Shown: piece by piece, positions 42,326-51,728 of the stretch
How positions within the stretch are numbered: position 1 is the stretch's first letter
How the letters are laid out: each line of letters begins with the position of its first letter
Notes under the pieces: model-generated
The model's input: the letters and a program-made list of their open reading frames with translations, nothing else
Database searches by the model: none
Told to the model about the DNA's origin: nothing
Program-made: the position numbers and the translations under genes
NCBI RefSeq assembly: GCF_006770285.1
Contig: NZ_CP017195.1
Coordinates: 1,364,001 to 1,428,000 of the forward strand
Origin: Lactococcus paracarnosus
GTDB lineage: Bacteria; Bacillota; Bacilli; Lactobacillales; Streptococcaceae
Reading direction: 5' to 3'
Length of the DNA: 64,000 nt

Positions 42326-43690
42326 TTATGGACGACTATCGTATTTTCCTTGAGATAAATCTGAAACGATTTTCTTGTACATATCTGCAGTCAAGATATA
42401 CTTACGTAAAACAAGGATGCCAATTAACAAGCCGACTGCGGGTACACCAACTAATATATAATGCAAGGCAGTTAACATCTCAGGTGTTTGAGTTGCATTT
42501 GGATTATAGCCAATGCCAGTTAATACCCAACCTGCTATTGCACCTGATAAACCGGTTGCTAATTTAGACGTAATTGTATTCGTTGAAAAGATAACACTTT
42601 CAGTCCGAATTTGTGTTTTCCATTCCCCGTATTCTACACAAGCTGCGACCATATTGGTAAAGAAAAGTGAATATACACCCAAAAGAGCACTTGAAATACC
42701 ATCTATTATGATATAAAATGCAGACAAATCAGTCGTCAAGATATAGCATAGGCATAATGTCATTTGAATCGCAACAAATACTGTCATGACTTGTTTATCA
42801 CTATATTTTTTTAATAATTTAGGACATGAGGAAATCAAAATCAAAGTTAAGGGTAAGGCGACCATCGAGCCAAATGACCCCAGACTATCATTGCCGAGTT
42901 GATACTTGTAAAAATAAATTCCTAGTGCACTTTTAATTGAGATAGGAATATAGATCGCTAATTTTGCAAACGTTAGGATAATCAACTGACCATTTCCTTT
43001 TAGTGCTGTGATCATTTCCTTACCAGTGATTTTTTTTACTATTTTCTTGACTTTAGTATCTTGTGCATCAGTGTCATTAAACTTAGATACAGTTCGAGAA
43101 AGCATCAAACCAGCGATGCTAAAAATGATGGCGACTATGATACCCAGAAATAAAAAGCCTTTACTATAATCACCATCTCCCAAAAAATGGACTAGAGGCA
43201 TTTGACCAATTCCTAATCCAAAAGCCGCAAACAGAATACCTGATTTACAAATTGTCAGCAATTTGACACGTTTCTCAGCATCTTTAGTGATGGATGGTAC
43301 AAGTGACCAGTAAGCAATATCAAAGAACGCATAGGCTGCCCAAAAAAGCATGGTCATCACATAGACATAAATTAAATGCATCTCCTTACTGATATTGGGT
43401 TGAAAAAATAAGCCAACCAACAATAAGCTGATGATCACTGGCATAACTGTAATATACGGCTTGTATTTCCCCCATTTTGTATTTGTTTTCTCAATCAACA
43501 CTGCCACACAGGGGTCAATAAATAAACTGACAATCCTAACGACTAGTAAAATCGTCCCAACAGTTGCTGCTGAAAACCCAACTGCTTCCGTAAAATAAAA
43601 GAGATAAGCGGCGGAGATGAAGGCATATACCAGATTTTGACCGATACCCCCCATCGTGAAATCACGAATGATTTTATTAAAACTATACAT
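42326..43690 (-). CDS. GPH-family glycoside:cation symporter
   Basis: 454 residues with twelve predicted spans, MelB/XylP-like MFS. Visible are the cytosolic loop PCVAVLIEKTNTKWGKYKPYI between helices 2 and 3 (R/K-rich, family signature), AYAFFDIAYWSLVPSITKDAEKR, and the C-terminal CVEYGEWKTQIRTES. It imports an unphosphorylated glycoside with a cation. The GH3 gene follows after 18 bp and pgmB after that, forming one catabolic operon. There is no PTS EIIA-like tail at the C-terminus. Confidence 0.9.
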   Translation of the reverse strand: MYSFNKIIRDFTMGGIGQNLVYAFISAAYLFYFTEAVGFSAATVGTILLVVRIVSLFIDPCVAVLIEKTNTKWGKYKPYITVMPVIISLLLVGLFFQPNISKEMHLIYVYVMTMLFWAAYAFFDIAYWSLVPSITKDAEKRVKLLTICKSGILFAAFGLGIGQMPLVHFLGDGDYSKGFLFLGIIVAIIFSIAGLMLSRTVSKFNDTDAQDTKVKKIVKKITGKEMITALKGNGQLIILTFAKLAIYIPISIKSALGIYFYKYQLGNDSLGSFGSMVALPLTLILISSCPKLLKKYSDKQVMTVFVAIQMTLCLCYILTTDLSAFYIIIDGISSALLGVYSLFFTNMVAACVEYGEWKTQIRTESVIFSTNTITSKLATGLSGAIAGWVLTGIGYNPNATQTPEMLTALHYILVGVPAVGLLIGILVLRKYILTADMYKKIVSDLSQGKYDSRP

Positions 43691-43878
43691 ATTTTTTTCT
43701 CCATTCTTTGTATAACTTTAGTTTAGCATTGATTCAAAGCCATATTTTACAATAGTCAAACTTTCTCATAAAAGAGAAACAGAATTTACTAAATAGACTA
43801 AAAGTAGAATCGCGATATTTCCAATGTCATTAAGTTAAGGAATAGCCTAAAATACGGAAATTTTATCAAAAAAAAAAA

Positions 43879-43908
43879 ATAGAAATGCTTTTAAATCAGC
43901 GTTTCTAT
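43879..43908 (-). terminator. terminator of the small membrane-protein gene
   Basis: ATAGAAATGC / GCGTTTCTAT stem with T-rich and A-rich flanks; on the minus strand a long T run follows. Confidence 0.8.
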
Positions 43909-43940
43909 TTTTTCTTTTTTCGAGTGAATTTTGGACGTTT

Positions 43941-44177
43941 TCAGAGGTGCCCTTTAGTTTTATATAGGAATATATTCGTTCCTAATAGTATTACAATCGC
44001 TATAATTGGAAATCTCAGGTGAAATTGAAACCATAAAACACAAACGAAAACAACTTCAATAGCAAAAACCATTAATACTAAATACAAAACATTTTTTTTA
44101 GTAAAGTTTTTTTTTCTAATCAGAGAACCAAGAAAAACAAGACTAAATAATAAAATAAAACCTGGTAAGATTGACAT
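43941..44177 (-). CDS. small membrane protein, unknown
   Basis: 78 residues, mostly three hydrophobic spans at about 3-19, 29-48 and 54-71, separated by the basic loop IRKKNFTKKN. An excellent AGGAGG 8 bases before the ATG and a terminator downstream support a real gene. No family recognised. Confidence 0.55.
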   Translation of the reverse strand: MSILPGFILLFSLVFLGSLIRKKNFTKKNVLYLVLMVFAIEVVFVCVLWFQFHLRFPIIAIVILLGTNIFLYKTKGHL

Positions 44178-44358
44178 TATAGGATCCTCCTATTTACAAT
44201 ACAGCAATTTTATAGTCCCCTGTCCACGCATTTATATACAAAAAATGATTAGGATGGGTATTATTCATATTATAACACTACCACCAATGTCATTGCTAAT
44301 CAGACCCAATTAGACTTTTTCAATACTTGTATTCCCATAATTAAAACCTTCTTTTCTC

Positions 44359-44592
44359 CTAATACCTAAAGTAAACCATAAAAACAAAGGTAAGTAAAGC
44401 GCTTACGAAGATTAGACCGATTTTGGCCTTAATCAAGACATGATGACAATATTTTTCATTAATCACGCTAACCGTTCTATAAACTGTTTTAGATGACACG
44501 TTTAACGCACTAGACAACTCACTTGCAGTCACACCATGTTTGGCATGTAACAATGCCTTGATGACTGCTTCCTCTCGATCAGTTAATTTCAT
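44359..44592 (-). CDS. small HTH protein with C-terminal membrane segment
   Basis: 77 residues. Residues 1-48 form a winged-helix HTH of the HTH_11/DeoR-BglG type (DREEAVIKALLHAKHGVTASELSSALNVSSKTVYRTVSVIN). Instead of the usual wing and effector domain, a hydrophobic stretch (IGLIFVSALLTFVFMVYF) ends the protein. Either a membrane-tethered mini-regulator, or the stump of a larger PTS-type regulator whose remainder is lost. AGGAAC precedes the ATG. Confidence 0.55.
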   Translation of the reverse strand: MKLTDREEAVIKALLHAKHGVTASELSSALNVSSKTVYRTVSVINEKYCHHVLIKAKIGLIFVSALLTFVFMVYFRY

Positions 44593-44786
44593 ATTCGTTC
44601 CTCTAGTTATAGTATAGCAAGCTATTCTCTTATCCTTAACTTTAGTCTGTCCATTAGTCTAGACATGTCGTTAGCTGTCGACACTTTCGATTGACTAAAA
44701 TTCATTATCTACATCTAAATTTAACGGCGACTTTCTCTTAGAGATATACGAGTTCTACCATTCTTCATATCACTTGAGAAACAAAA

Positions 44787-44813
44787 AAAGCACACCCATG
44801 AGGATTGTACTTT
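44787..44813 (-). terminator. terminator of the folD unit
   Basis: On the minus strand AAAGTACA...TGTGCTTT (one G-U) followed by a T run, 22 bases after the 75-residue gene. Confidence 0.65.
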
Positions 44814-44834
44814 TCTGCTTCAACTTGATTACGA

Positions 44835-45062
44835 TCAGTTAATTTCGTCCTGATCTTGGCTAAGCCCTTTGATGACACCTGTTAAATAAAGCGCCATATC
44901 ACTCTTTTTATCTGAATCATCAAATGCTGCCAATGACGCTTTGGCAAACTCTGCCAATTCATCTCCAGAAATGTTCAATTTTTCTAGCAAAAATGCGACT
45001 TGAAATTGGAGACCTAATTTGTCAATTTCTAATTGCATCACTCTTTTTTCTAGCGGTTCCAT
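44835..45062 (-). CDS. conserved-looking small acidic protein
   Basis: 75 residues, soluble and helical (MEPLEKRVMQLEIDKLGLQF, then FAKASLAAFDDSDKKSDMALYLTGVIKG). GAGAGGC precedes the ATG. It follows folD by 64 bp on the same strand and shares its terminator. I do not recognise the family; the regular coding composition and sites make it a likely real gene. Confidence 0.6.
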   Translation of the reverse strand: MEPLEKRVMQLEIDKLGLQFQVAFLLEKLNISGDELAEFAKASLAAFDDSDKKSDMALYLTGVIKGLSQDQDEIN

Positions 45063-45126
45063 ATCATGCCTCTCTTAATACTTATACTTCATTTTCTAGT
45101 GGATTAAACTGATCATATCAGTCTAT

Positions 45127-45975
45127 TTATTTACCTAAAGTACGTTTGGCTGTTTCGTAAGTTTGCTCCATCAACATGGTAATCGTCATCGGTCCAACAC
45201 CACCTGGTACTGGTGTAATCAGACTTGCGATTGGTTCAACTTCATCAAATTTAACGTCACCAATCAACTTGCCATTCTCATCACGGTTCATACCGACATC
45301 AATCACAACAGCGCCTGGCTTGACAAAATCAGCTGTTACAAAATTTCCCATACCAATCGCAACAACTAAGATATCAGCTTGTTTGGCTACCTCAGCAAGA
45401 TTTTTCGTCCGTGAATGTGCGATTGTCACTGTCGCATGTCTATCTAATAACATTTGTGCCATTGGTTTACCGACAATATTTGAGCGACCAATGACAAGCG
45501 CAGTTTTACCAGCTATGTCAACACCATATTCATCTAGCATGACCATTATCCCAGCAGGTGTTGAGGGCATCATGACAGGACTACCTGACCATAATAAGCC
45601 CATATTGGTAGGATGGAACCCATCAACGTCCTTTTCAGGATCAATAGCAAGTAGGACTTTTTCTTCAGAGATATGAGCTGGTAGTGGTAATTGAACCAAA
45701 ATACCATGCCATTGGCTATCCTGATTGAGTTGGTCAATGAGGGCTAATAAGTCTTTCTCACTTGTTTCCTCAGATAAGCGAATAATTTCTGATTTAAACC
45801 CAGCAGTTAGTGCACGACGTTCTTTATTTCTAACATAGACTTGGCTGGCTGGATTTTCCCCAACGAGCACAACGACTAAACCAGGGGTTACCCCTTTTGC
45901 TTTTAAGGCGTCAACCTTATCTTTTAAGGCAATTGCCATCTTGTCTGCTAACGCTTTACCATCAATCAAAGTCAT
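45127..45975 (-). CDS. folD: bifunctional methylenetetrahydrofolate dehydrogenase/cyclohydrolase
   Basis: About 282 residues. The catalytic Lys region is [10 protein letters not shown] (near 50), then [32 protein letters not shown], the NADP Rossmann segment [17 protein letters not shown] and [15 protein letters not shown]. It interconverts methylene- and formyl-THF. The ATG at 45975, with GGAGAAG directly upstream, is preferred to 45987. Confidence 0.96.
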   Translation of the reverse strand: MTLIDGKALADKMAIALKDKVDALKAKGVTPGLVVVLVGENPASQVYVRNKERRALTAGFKSEIIRLSEETSEKDLLALIDQLNQDSQWHGILVQLPLPAHISEEKVLLAIDPEKDVDGFHPTNMGLLWSGSPVMMPSTPAGIMVMLDEYGVDIAGKTALVIGRSNIVGKPMAQMLLDRHATVTIAHSRTKNLAEVAKQADILVVAIGMGNFVTADFVKPGAVVIDVGMNRDENGKLIGDVKFDEVEPIASLITPVPGGVGPMTITMLMEQTYETAKRTLGK

Positions 45976-46126
45976 TGTCTTCTCCATTTTTCATGCATCT
46001 CTAATCAGTCGCTTATCACGAACTGACAACAAAAATCTACGCGTCTCAAAATTTAGCTGGCTATGCCTACTACTCAGTTTTTAAACTATCTACCGTCTAA
46101 CAGCTAACCTGTAAAACTTTAGCAAC

Positions 46127-47254
46127 TCAAGGTTCTGCTAACCCATCTGGGTAAATACGTGTGATACGGTCACTTAACAAACAAACCACTTCATAATTTA
46201 TCGTCCCACGATAAGCAGCAACATCATCCACTGTAATCGTCTCTTGCTCATCCTGACCAATCAAGGTAACTTTTGTACCGATGGGTAACTTCTCATCTAG
46301 CGCGATGGTTATCTGGTCCATAGAAATACGACCGACAATCGGGCATCTTTTGCCTGCAACTAAGACATAAAAACCTGTCATGTTACGCGTCCAGCCATCA
46401 GCATAACCGATGGGGACTGTGCCGATGATGGTCTCTTGATCTGCGACAAACTCAGCACCATAGCCGACAGTATCGCCTTTTGCAATACGCTTAACATGCG
46501 TCAGTTCAGAAATCAATTCTAAAGCCGGCGTAATGGCATAGGGCATGTCTAGCACTTTACCACTAGGGTTTAAGCCATACATAACATCACCTAAACGTTC
46601 GATATCCTGCACTGTCTCCTTATGCCAGATGCCTGCAGCTGAATTGCTAGAATGCACATAAGTAGGGCGGCGTGTCAGGTTAGCGACAATCTTCTCAAAG
46701 GTCTCTTTTTGGTCGATAAATTTGCCTTGTGCCACTTCATCTGCCGTTGCGAAATGGGTAAAAACACCAGCAAATTCTGCACCAAGTTCATCTGCTAGGG
46801 CAATAATTTGATTGGCTTCCTCAGCTGTGGTCACACCAATACGTCCCATGCCAGAGTCTACCTTGATGTGAAATGTCAAGTGCTCACAGTCCACATCTTC
46901 AAGATGCTGCGACACTAGCTTAAACCAATCTAGTGAAGGTGCTGTGACGATCAAGCGTAAATTGACCGCAATATGGATATCTTCTGGCATAATACCACTT
47001 AGTACTAAAATAGGTTTTACAGTACCATGACTACGAAGCTCGATTGCTTCATCAAGGTTAGACACACAAAAGCCTGCCACTAGGTCATCGATACTTTGAG
47101 AGACACTAATCGCGCCATGCCCATAGGCATTTGCCTTGACAACTGCCCAGACCTCAGTTTGTTTTGCGACATGTTTTTTGAATTGTTTAATATTATTTTG
47201 AATTGCAGTAAGACTGATAATCGCCCGAGTCGGGCGATGGGTACTTGGTTTCAT
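46127..47254 (-). CDS. alr: alanine racemase
   Basis: 375 residues, PLP fold type III. The PLP Lys is in AVVKANAYGHGA (near 39), the N-terminal barrel has IKVDSGMGRIG, and the C-terminal catalytic Tyr is in TVGYGAEF, with PIVGRISMDQITI. It supplies D-Ala for the cell wall. The start is 3 bases after the acpS stop, a typical acpS-alr pair. Confidence 0.97.
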   Translation of the reverse strand: MKPSTHRPTRAIISLTAIQNNIKQFKKHVAKQTEVWAVVKANAYGHGAISVSQSIDDLVAGFCVSNLDEAIELRSHGTVKPILVLSGIMPEDIHIAVNLRLIVTAPSLDWFKLVSQHLEDVDCEHLTFHIKVDSGMGRIGVTTAEEANQIIALADELGAEFAGVFTHFATADEVAQGKFIDQKETFEKIVANLTRRPTYVHSSNSAAGIWHKETVQDIERLGDVMYGLNPSGKVLDMPYAITPALELISELTHVKRIAKGDTVGYGAEFVADQETIIGTVPIGYADGWTRNMTGFYVLVAGKRCPIVGRISMDQITIALDEKLPIGTKVTLIGQDEQETITVDDVAAYRGTINYEVVCLLSDRITRIYPDGLAEP

Positions 47255-47257
47255 TAT

Positions 47258-47623
47258 TTATTCACGACTTTCTAGAATAACAAACGCAACAGCTTCCAAA
47301 TTGCTATGACTAATTGAAATATGTGCAACCCCTCTATCAGAAAAAGGATGTCTGATAAATTTTGGTGCGCCTAACTGATTGGGTAGGACTTCCAGATCTT
47401 GAAAAGAAACGTAGCCACCTATACCAGTACCATATGCCTTAGCATAGGCTTCTTTTGCTGCCCATCTACCGCCTAAAAATTCAATTTGTCTGCGACCTGA
47501 CAAGGTCATAAACTTAGCTAATTCTTTATCTGTCAGCACACGTTTTGCAAACTTAGCATTTCTTGCTAAGGCGTTTTCAATTCGTGAGAGTTCTATATTA
47601 TCTACACCATTGCCATAAATCAT
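47258..47623 (-). CDS. acpS: holo-[acyl-carrier-protein] synthase
   Basis: 121 residues. GNGVDNIELSRIENAL at the N-terminus contains the Mg-binding Asp, and GRWAAKEAYAKAYGTGI the catalytic Glu/Lys motif. It transfers phosphopantetheine from CoA to ACP. Paired with alr. Confidence 0.96.
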   Translation of the reverse strand: MIYGNGVDNIELSRIENALARNAKFAKRVLTDKELAKFMTLSGRRQIEFLGGRWAAKEAYAKAYGTGIGGYVSFQDLEVLPNQLGAPKFIRHPFSDRGVAHISISHSNLEAVAFVILESRE

Positions 47624-47640
47624 ATGTTTATTATAACAAA

Positions 47641-47663
47641 AAAATCCCTGATCATGGGATTTT
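47641..47663 (-). terminator. terminator after pepV
   Basis: AAAATCCC...GGGATTTT stem with T-rich tail on the minus strand, 10 bases after the pepV stop. Confidence 0.8.
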
Positions 47664-47673
47664 TTAGCGGAAC

Positions 47674-49092
47674 TTACTTAGCTAACTCATAAATCGCTTC
47701 TGCATAAATGGCTGCAGCGCGTAATAAAACGTCAACTGGGATAAATTCATTTGCTTGGTGCATGGTATCGATATCTCCAGGGAACATGGCACCAAAGGCA
47801 ACACCACGTTTGAGCAAGCGACCAAAGGTACCACCACCAATGATTTGTTCATGACCTTTGAGACCGGTTTGTTTTTCATAAACGCTGAGTAAGGTGCTAA
47901 CCAAGGTGTCTTCCATCGGCACATAGTGTGGCGTATGCTCGTGTGCTGACTTAGTCACAGCAGTCACTCCTGCTAATGCAATGAGTACTTCATAAATCTT
48001 ATCTGAATCCGTTCCTTGTGGGTAGCGGCAGTTAACCGCAATCGTGTTGTTAGATGCACTATCTTCAAATTTAAAGACACCAGCATTCATCGACAGGGCA
48101 CCCATCTTAGGATCTTCAAAGGCAACACCTAGTTTTTCACCAGCATGGTCTTCTAATAGGATGGTCCCAGCTATCTTTATAAAGGGTGACACAACACCGA
48201 TTTCATCCAAAAATTTAGCAAGGTAAGTCGCCCCATTCACACCCTTTTCTGGCATAGCACCATGGGCTGAACGACCATGGAGGATAACAGTCATCTTGTC
48301 ATCACTAGCAAGTTCTGATTCAAACTTAAGGTTTTTGTCTGCATTTGCTTGAACAAATGCATCAAACTTCGCTTGGATGCCCTCAAGATCTCCTGAAATG
48401 ATCGCAGTTGCTGATTCAGGTACCATGTTTTCACGCAACCCACCAGTGAAACTGTGTAAATGAACTGATCCAATATTTTCACCTGAAAAGTGTAAGTATT
48501 CTGTAATATTACCTTTTTCACCATTAATAATCGGGAATTCAGCATCTGGTGAGAAACCAAAATCAGGATCAGGTAGGCCAACATGCTTGAAGTAATAGTC
48601 CATATCTCCCCAGCCTGATTCTTCATCAGTACCAGCGATAAATCTAATTTTTTTCGTTAAGGGTACATTTAACTCTTTAAGAATTTTAAGACCATAATAA
48701 CACGCCATAGTAGGCCCTTTGTCATCTGATGCACCACGCGCATAGATCTTACCATCACGGATTTCAGGTGAATAAGGCGCACTGTCCCAACCTGATCCAG
48801 CAGGTACAACGTCCATATGTGCAAAAATCCCTAACACTTCTGCATCATCAGGTAGATCATCACCATAAGTGAAGTGGCCAGCATAGTTATCCACGTTTGT
48901 TGTGGCATAGCCATCACGTGCTGCTAAACTTAGAAATTTTTCTAAGGCCTTAACTGGGCCAGGACCAAATGGTGTTTCTGGTGTCACTTGGCTATCGTCT
49001 CGTTCTGAGTTAATCTCTAATAATGAGAATAAGTCAGCAATCAATGCTTCTTTACGTGCTGCAACTTCTGCTTTAAAATCAATATTTGTCAT
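47674..49092 (-). CDS. pepV: dipeptidase PepV (M20 zinc peptidase)
   Basis: 472 residues. Zinc ligands are in LGIFAHMDVVPAGSGWD (His, near 88), ARGASDDKGPT (Asp) and GTDEESGWGDMDYY (Glu pair), with late His motifs in SAHGAMPEKG and TMHQANE. It hydrolyses a broad range of dipeptides in the cytosol, a known lactococcal nutrition enzyme. Overlaps the upstream PH-SHOCT gene by 4 bases. Confidence 0.95.
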   Translation of the reverse strand: MTNIDFKAEVAARKEALIADLFSLLEINSERDDSQVTPETPFGPGPVKALEKFLSLAARDGYATTNVDNYAGHFTYGDDLPDDAEVLGIFAHMDVVPAGSGWDSAPYSPEIRDGKIYARGASDDKGPTMACYYGLKILKELNVPLTKKIRFIAGTDEESGWGDMDYYFKHVGLPDPDFGFSPDAEFPIINGEKGNITEYLHFSGENIGSVHLHSFTGGLRENMVPESATAIISGDLEGIQAKFDAFVQANADKNLKFESELASDDKMTVILHGRSAHGAMPEKGVNGATYLAKFLDEIGVVSPFIKIAGTILLEDHAGEKLGVAFEDPKMGALSMNAGVFKFEDSASNNTIAVNCRYPQGTDSDKIYEVLIALAGVTAVTKSAHEHTPHYVPMEDTLVSTLLSVYEKQTGLKGHEQIIGGGTFGRLLKRGVAFGAMFPGDIDTMHQANEFIPVDVLLRAAAIYAEAIYELAK

Positions 49093-49793
49093 TTTCGTCC
49101 TAATACTCTTTCTTTATAGTCATCATATTCAGCTTCACTTATCAAGCCTTCTTCCATGGCAAGTTTTGCTGATGATAGTTTTTCGTACATCGTAGTTGAA
49201 TCATACACAATTTTTTGTTCAGGGCTAGGTTCACTGCTTGGTTGACCTGAAATAGGCTGTGAAAAACCCTGCATGTGGTCACTAGTTGTCTGCGCATAGA
49301 GATGGCCATTTTTAATATCACTAACACCTTCTTGAATCCGTTTAGCGATACGTCTAACGACACTCTTGGTCCAGAAAACAGAGAAATTATCTCCCAAGGA
49401 CTCAACACGAACATGCCCCCAAATAATGTGCGTAATCGGCTCAATATTCTTGATATCATTTAATGGAATCGACGAGACTTTATGGAAGAAGGGGCGCCAT
49501 CTTGCATAGACCAGTCGATTTTCATTCGTGATAATATAGGCGTAATAACCTTGTGTATTGAAAAATTTAGGCATGGGCTGACCACCTTCGATTTCATCTC
49601 CTTCATCGTCATCGTAGTCAGTATGCCTGCCAATGAAGCTTGACACCGCAAATTCATCATCTAATAAACTCTCTGCCACAACTTTGAAGTGTAATTTTTG
49701 TAACCAAGCACCCCAAAGATTGAACCCTAATTTATTATCTCGTGCAAAGCGATACATATCATCTGCTGTCCAAAGCTGAGCCTTGTTAATCAT
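49089..49793 (-). CDS. PH-like and SHOCT domain protein, unknown function
   Basis: 234 residues. The N-terminal half (about 40-150) reads like a bacterial PH (YokE/bPH) domain: YYAYIITNENRLVYARWRPFF, SSIPLNDIKNIEP. A low-complexity linker rich in Ser, Pro and Gln follows (about 175-200). The last 30 residues form a SHOCT helix pair (SSAKLAMEEGLISEAEYDDYKERVL). Such proteins are often membrane- or oligomer-linked, but no role is proven. It overlaps pepV by 4 bases, implying coupled translation. Confidence 0.7.
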   Translation of the reverse strand: MINKAQLWTADDMYRFARDNKLGFNLWGAWLQKLHFKVVAESLLDDEFAVSSFIGRHTDYDDDEGDEIEGGQPMPKFFNTQGYYAYIITNENRLVYARWRPFFHKVSSIPLNDIKNIEPITHIIWGHVRVESLGDNFSVFWTKSVVRRIAKRIQEGVSDIKNGHLYAQTTSDHMQGFSQPISGQPSSEPSPEQKIVYDSTTMYEKLSSAKLAMEEGLISEAEYDDYKERVLGRK

Positions 49794-49869
49794 TTGTCAC
49801 CTCTTTTCAGGTTGTATTTTTCGACCTTCTCTATAGTTTATCAAAAAATGGAAACAATTGGAAAACATA

Positions 49870-51654
49870 TTATGCTTTTGGATCACTTTTTAATAATATT
49901 TCCTTAATCCGCTTGGCAACCTCCAAAGGAATGCCAGCTGCTTGAATCTCTAAAACAGTCGCTTCCTGTACTTTAGTCAGGGATTTAAAGGTACGCATCA
50001 AGCTCTGTTTCCGCTTAGGTCCAAGACCATCAATCCCATCTAATTTACTAGAAAATGAATTCTTAGAGCGGACTTGTCGATGAAAGGTTATCGCAAAACG
50101 ATGGACTTCATCTTGAATGCGTTGTAAAAGGAAAAATTCCTGACTTTGTCGGCTTAAAGCGACAATTTCTAATGGCTCACCAAATAACAAGTCCTGCGTT
50201 TGGTGCTTATCATTTTTAGCAAGGCCTGCGATTGGGATATCAAGGCCTAAATCATCCAAAATGGCCTTGGCAGCATTGATTTGCCCAACACCACCATCCA
50301 TGATGATCAAATCTGGTAGCACACTCGCTTCTTTAATCGCTCGGCTGTACCGTCTGAAAATGACTTCTCGCATACTGGCGTAATCATCCGGACCAATCAC
50401 AGTCTTGATTTTAAACTTCCGGTAATCTTTCTTAGATGGCTTACCATCTACAAAAACGACCATGGCACTTACTGGACTCGTCCCCATGATATTGGAGTTA
50501 TCAAAGCTTTCGATACGATGAGGCGTTGGAATCTGCATTAATTGGCCTAGATTTGTGATGGCACCACGTGTTTTTTCAACACTTTTTTCTGCTAAATCAA
50601 ATTTTTGTTGCAGACTAACACGTGCATTTTTAGTCGCCAAATTGACCAGTTGTTTCTTTTCACCTCGTGAAGGCTGGATGACTTTAGTTTTGGTCAACGC
50701 CTTAACTGATGCCAGATCAATATCTGCTGGAATAAATATTTCTTTTGGCACTAAATGATCATTTTCCTTATAAAATTGGCCGACATAAGTCAAAAAATCT
50801 TCATCAGCATCATTATAATAAGGGAACATATTCACATCACGCTGGATTAGCTTGCCTTGCCTGACAAAGAAAACTTGGACACACATCCATCCTTTATCGA
50901 CTGCATAACCAAATACATCACGATCTTGTAAATCATGATTCATGACACGTTGCTTAGTCCTAAGGGTACCGATACTCTTAATTAAATCACGGTATTCAGC
51001 TGCCTTTTCAAATTCGAAGGCATCAGCTGCTGCATGCATCTTAGCATCTAATTCGGTAATAATTTTATCCTCACCACCAGTCAAAAATTTACTGATTTCA
51101 TCCACCATGCCAACAAATACCTTAGGATCTATGTCATAAACACAGGGTGCTAGACACTGGTGCATATGATAATAGAGGCAAACTTTCTTTGGTAGGACAT
51201 TACATTTTCGTAAAGGAAAAATACGGTCTAATAACTGTTTAATCTCATTTGCAGCGCCTACATCTGGATAGGGGCCAAAATAATAGGCATTATCTTTTTT
51301 GACTTGTCGTGTGATTAAAAGCCGAGGATATTTTTCACGTGTAATTTTAATAAAAGGATAAGATTTATCATCTTTTAACATGATATTATACTTAGGCATG
51401 TTTTCTTGTATGAGATTAATCTCTAATAACAAGGCCTCAATATTTGATTCTGTGACGATAAACTCGAAATCCACAATCTCTGATACTAAGCGCTCAGTCT
51501 TGGTATCATGTGATCCCCTAAAATAAGAGCGAACCCGATTTCTTAAATTTTTAGCTTTTCCGACATAGATAATCGTACCATTTTTATCTTTATGTAAATA
51601 ACAACCAGGGTTATCTGGTAATAAGTCTAGTTTTGCTTTAATCGTTGCATTCAT
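49870..51654 (-). CDS. uvrC: UvrABC system protein C
   Basis: 594 residues. An N-terminal GIY-YIG nuclease ([23 protein letters not shown]), a UVR motif near 200-235 ([19 protein letters not shown]), a RNase H-like endonuclease half ([35 protein letters not shown]) and a C-terminal helix-hairpin-helix ([19 protein letters not shown]). It makes both incisions in nucleotide excision repair. Confidence 0.97.
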   Translation of the reverse strand: MNATIKAKLDLLPDNPGCYLHKDKNGTIIYVGKAKNLRNRVRSYFRGSHDTKTERLVSEIVDFEFIVTESNIEALLLEINLIQENMPKYNIMLKDDKSYPFIKITREKYPRLLITRQVKKDNAYYFGPYPDVGAANEIKQLLDRIFPLRKCNVLPKKVCLYYHMHQCLAPCVYDIDPKVFVGMVDEISKFLTGGEDKIITELDAKMHAAADAFEFEKAAEYRDLIKSIGTLRTKQRVMNHDLQDRDVFGYAVDKGWMCVQVFFVRQGKLIQRDVNMFPYYNDADEDFLTYVGQFYKENDHLVPKEIFIPADIDLASVKALTKTKVIQPSRGEKKQLVNLATKNARVSLQQKFDLAEKSVEKTRGAITNLGQLMQIPTPHRIESFDNSNIMGTSPVSAMVVFVDGKPSKKDYRKFKIKTVIGPDDYASMREVIFRRYSRAIKEASVLPDLIIMDGGVGQINAAKAILDDLGLDIPIAGLAKNDKHQTQDLLFGEPLEIVALSRQSQEFFLLQRIQDEVHRFAITFHRQVRSKNSFSSKLDGIDGLGPKRKQSLMRTFKSLTKVQEATVLEIQAAGIPLEVAKRIKEILLKSDPKA

Positions 51655-51674
51655 ATAGCCTTATTATATCAAAA

Positions 51675-51694
51675 AAACGCCCCTTCGGACGTTT
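51675..51694 (-). terminator. terminator of the hydrolase gene
   Basis: AAACGTCC-gaag-GGGCGTTT on the minus strand followed by T; close in sequence to the rpsA terminator. Confidence 0.8.
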
Positions 51695-51728
51695 TACAAG
51701 CTTTTAATAGTCGTGCTACTTAATCAAT

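Noticed and set aside
44390-44410. cre-like sequence near the end of the HTH gene
   Set aside because: It deviates from the catabolite-responsive element consensus at both ends and lies at the 3' end of a coding region, away from any promoter.
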